From an uncultured Clostridia bacterium (lineage in GTDB: Bacteria > Bacillota > Clostridia > Christensenellales > UBA1242): a DNA stretch of 12,621 bases. The notes beneath the pieces were generated by a model that searched no databases, was not told the origin of the DNA, and saw only the letters and a list, made by a program, of their open reading frames with translations. How positions within the stretch are numbered: position 1 is the stretch's first letter; every line of letters begins with the position of its first letter. The stretch is from positions 1 through 12,621 of the forward strand of contig CAMLUY010000015.1 of NCBI GenBank assembly GCA_946487985.1, in the 5' to 3' direction. The position numbers were made by a program, and so were the translations under genes. Below are positions 12,313-12,621 of the stretch, in pieces.

Positions 12313-12621
12313 ATGGGATATATCATTGGATACTGCGTTGCAGGTTTTGTAATCATCTTTGCAATCATCATTGCACTTGTGGCTCAACATAAAGTCAACA
12401 GCGCATATGGCGCATATCGCGACATACCATCATCGCTGGGGCTTACAGGGGCGCAGCTTGCAGAGCGTTTGTCACAAGAGAATAATCTGAATCTGACAGT
12501 GAAAATGTGTAAGGGCACTTTGACAGACCACTACAATCCAAAAGACAAAAGTATCAACATTTCAGAGGGGAATTTTTCATCAAATTCAATCGCGGCTCAG
12601 TCTATTGTGGCTCACGAGTTT
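12313..12621 (+). CDS. YugP-family zinc metallopeptidase, partial (cut by window end)
   Basis: The first 103 codons are present. ATG at 12313 is preceded by AGGAG (12302-12306), 6 nt away. Residues about 3-23 form a membrane helix (IIGYCVAGFVIIFAIIIALV). Then comes the segment typical of YugP: SLGLTGAQLAERLSQE, a short strand, LTDHYNPKDKSINIS, and SNSIAAQSIVAHEF, where the window stops. The final HE should be the first half of the HExxH zinc site. This copy is much closer to standard YugP than its neighbour. It has its own SD but no clear promoter, so it is probably transcribed with the upstream paralogue. Confidence 0.88.
   Translation, partial: MGYIIGYCVAGFVIIFAIIIALVAQHKVNSAYGAYRDIPSSLGLTGAQLAERLSQENNLNLTVKMCKGTLTDHYNPKDKSINISEGNFSSNSIAAQSIVAHEF

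Overview
The window looks like chromosome from an uncultured low-GC Gram-positive bacterium, most likely Bacillota/Clostridia. Supporting evidence is a SpoVD-type penicillin-binding protein with one PASTA domain, YugP-type zinc peptidases, a YycJ/WalJ-type metallo-hydrolase, the rsmH-to-PBP gene order of a division and cell-wall (dcw) cluster, A/T-rich intergenic DNA and strong Shine-Dalgarno (SD) sequences. TGA is used as a stop (for example at the ends of metG and rsmH), so the mollicute UGA=Trp code is excluded. No tRNA, rRNA, CRISPR array, transposase or phage gene was recognised. The gene content is housekeeping with lineage-specific additions.

The left part (1-3241) is transcribed leftward. 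It holds a 63-residue single-pass membrane peptide, a YycJ-type metallo-beta-lactamase-fold protein, and a 644-residue soluble protein of unknown function that ends at a strong hairpin terminator. Each has its own sigma-A-like promoter. A divergent promoter region (about 3207-3441) separates this from rightward genes: metG, and an 864-residue protein with a CvpA-like four-helix membrane domain and a very long C-terminal region, closed by a strong terminator at 7808-7853.

From 7884 a three-gene operon begins: rsmH, an unknown single-pass membrane protein in the position normally held by ftsL, and a SpoVD/FtsI-type transpeptidase that starts at TTG. No mraZ precedes it and no mur genes follow. 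Instead come two YugP-family zinc metallopeptidase paralogues, the second cut off by the window end inside its HExxH motif.

Points for a second look: (1) three genes have no SD and their start codon lies 6-7 nt after a good -10 box, which predicts leaderless transcripts, while the other seven genes have clear SDs; (2) the methionyl-tRNA synthetase has TLGN where the class I HIGH motif should be, resembling the TIGN of TrpRS; (3) the CvpA-like protein carries a roughly 690-residue region predicted to lie outside the membrane; (4) the FtsL-position protein has an unusually long cytoplasmic part; (5) the two adjacent YugP paralogues differ sharply, one being divergent. I see no obvious new defence or mobile system.
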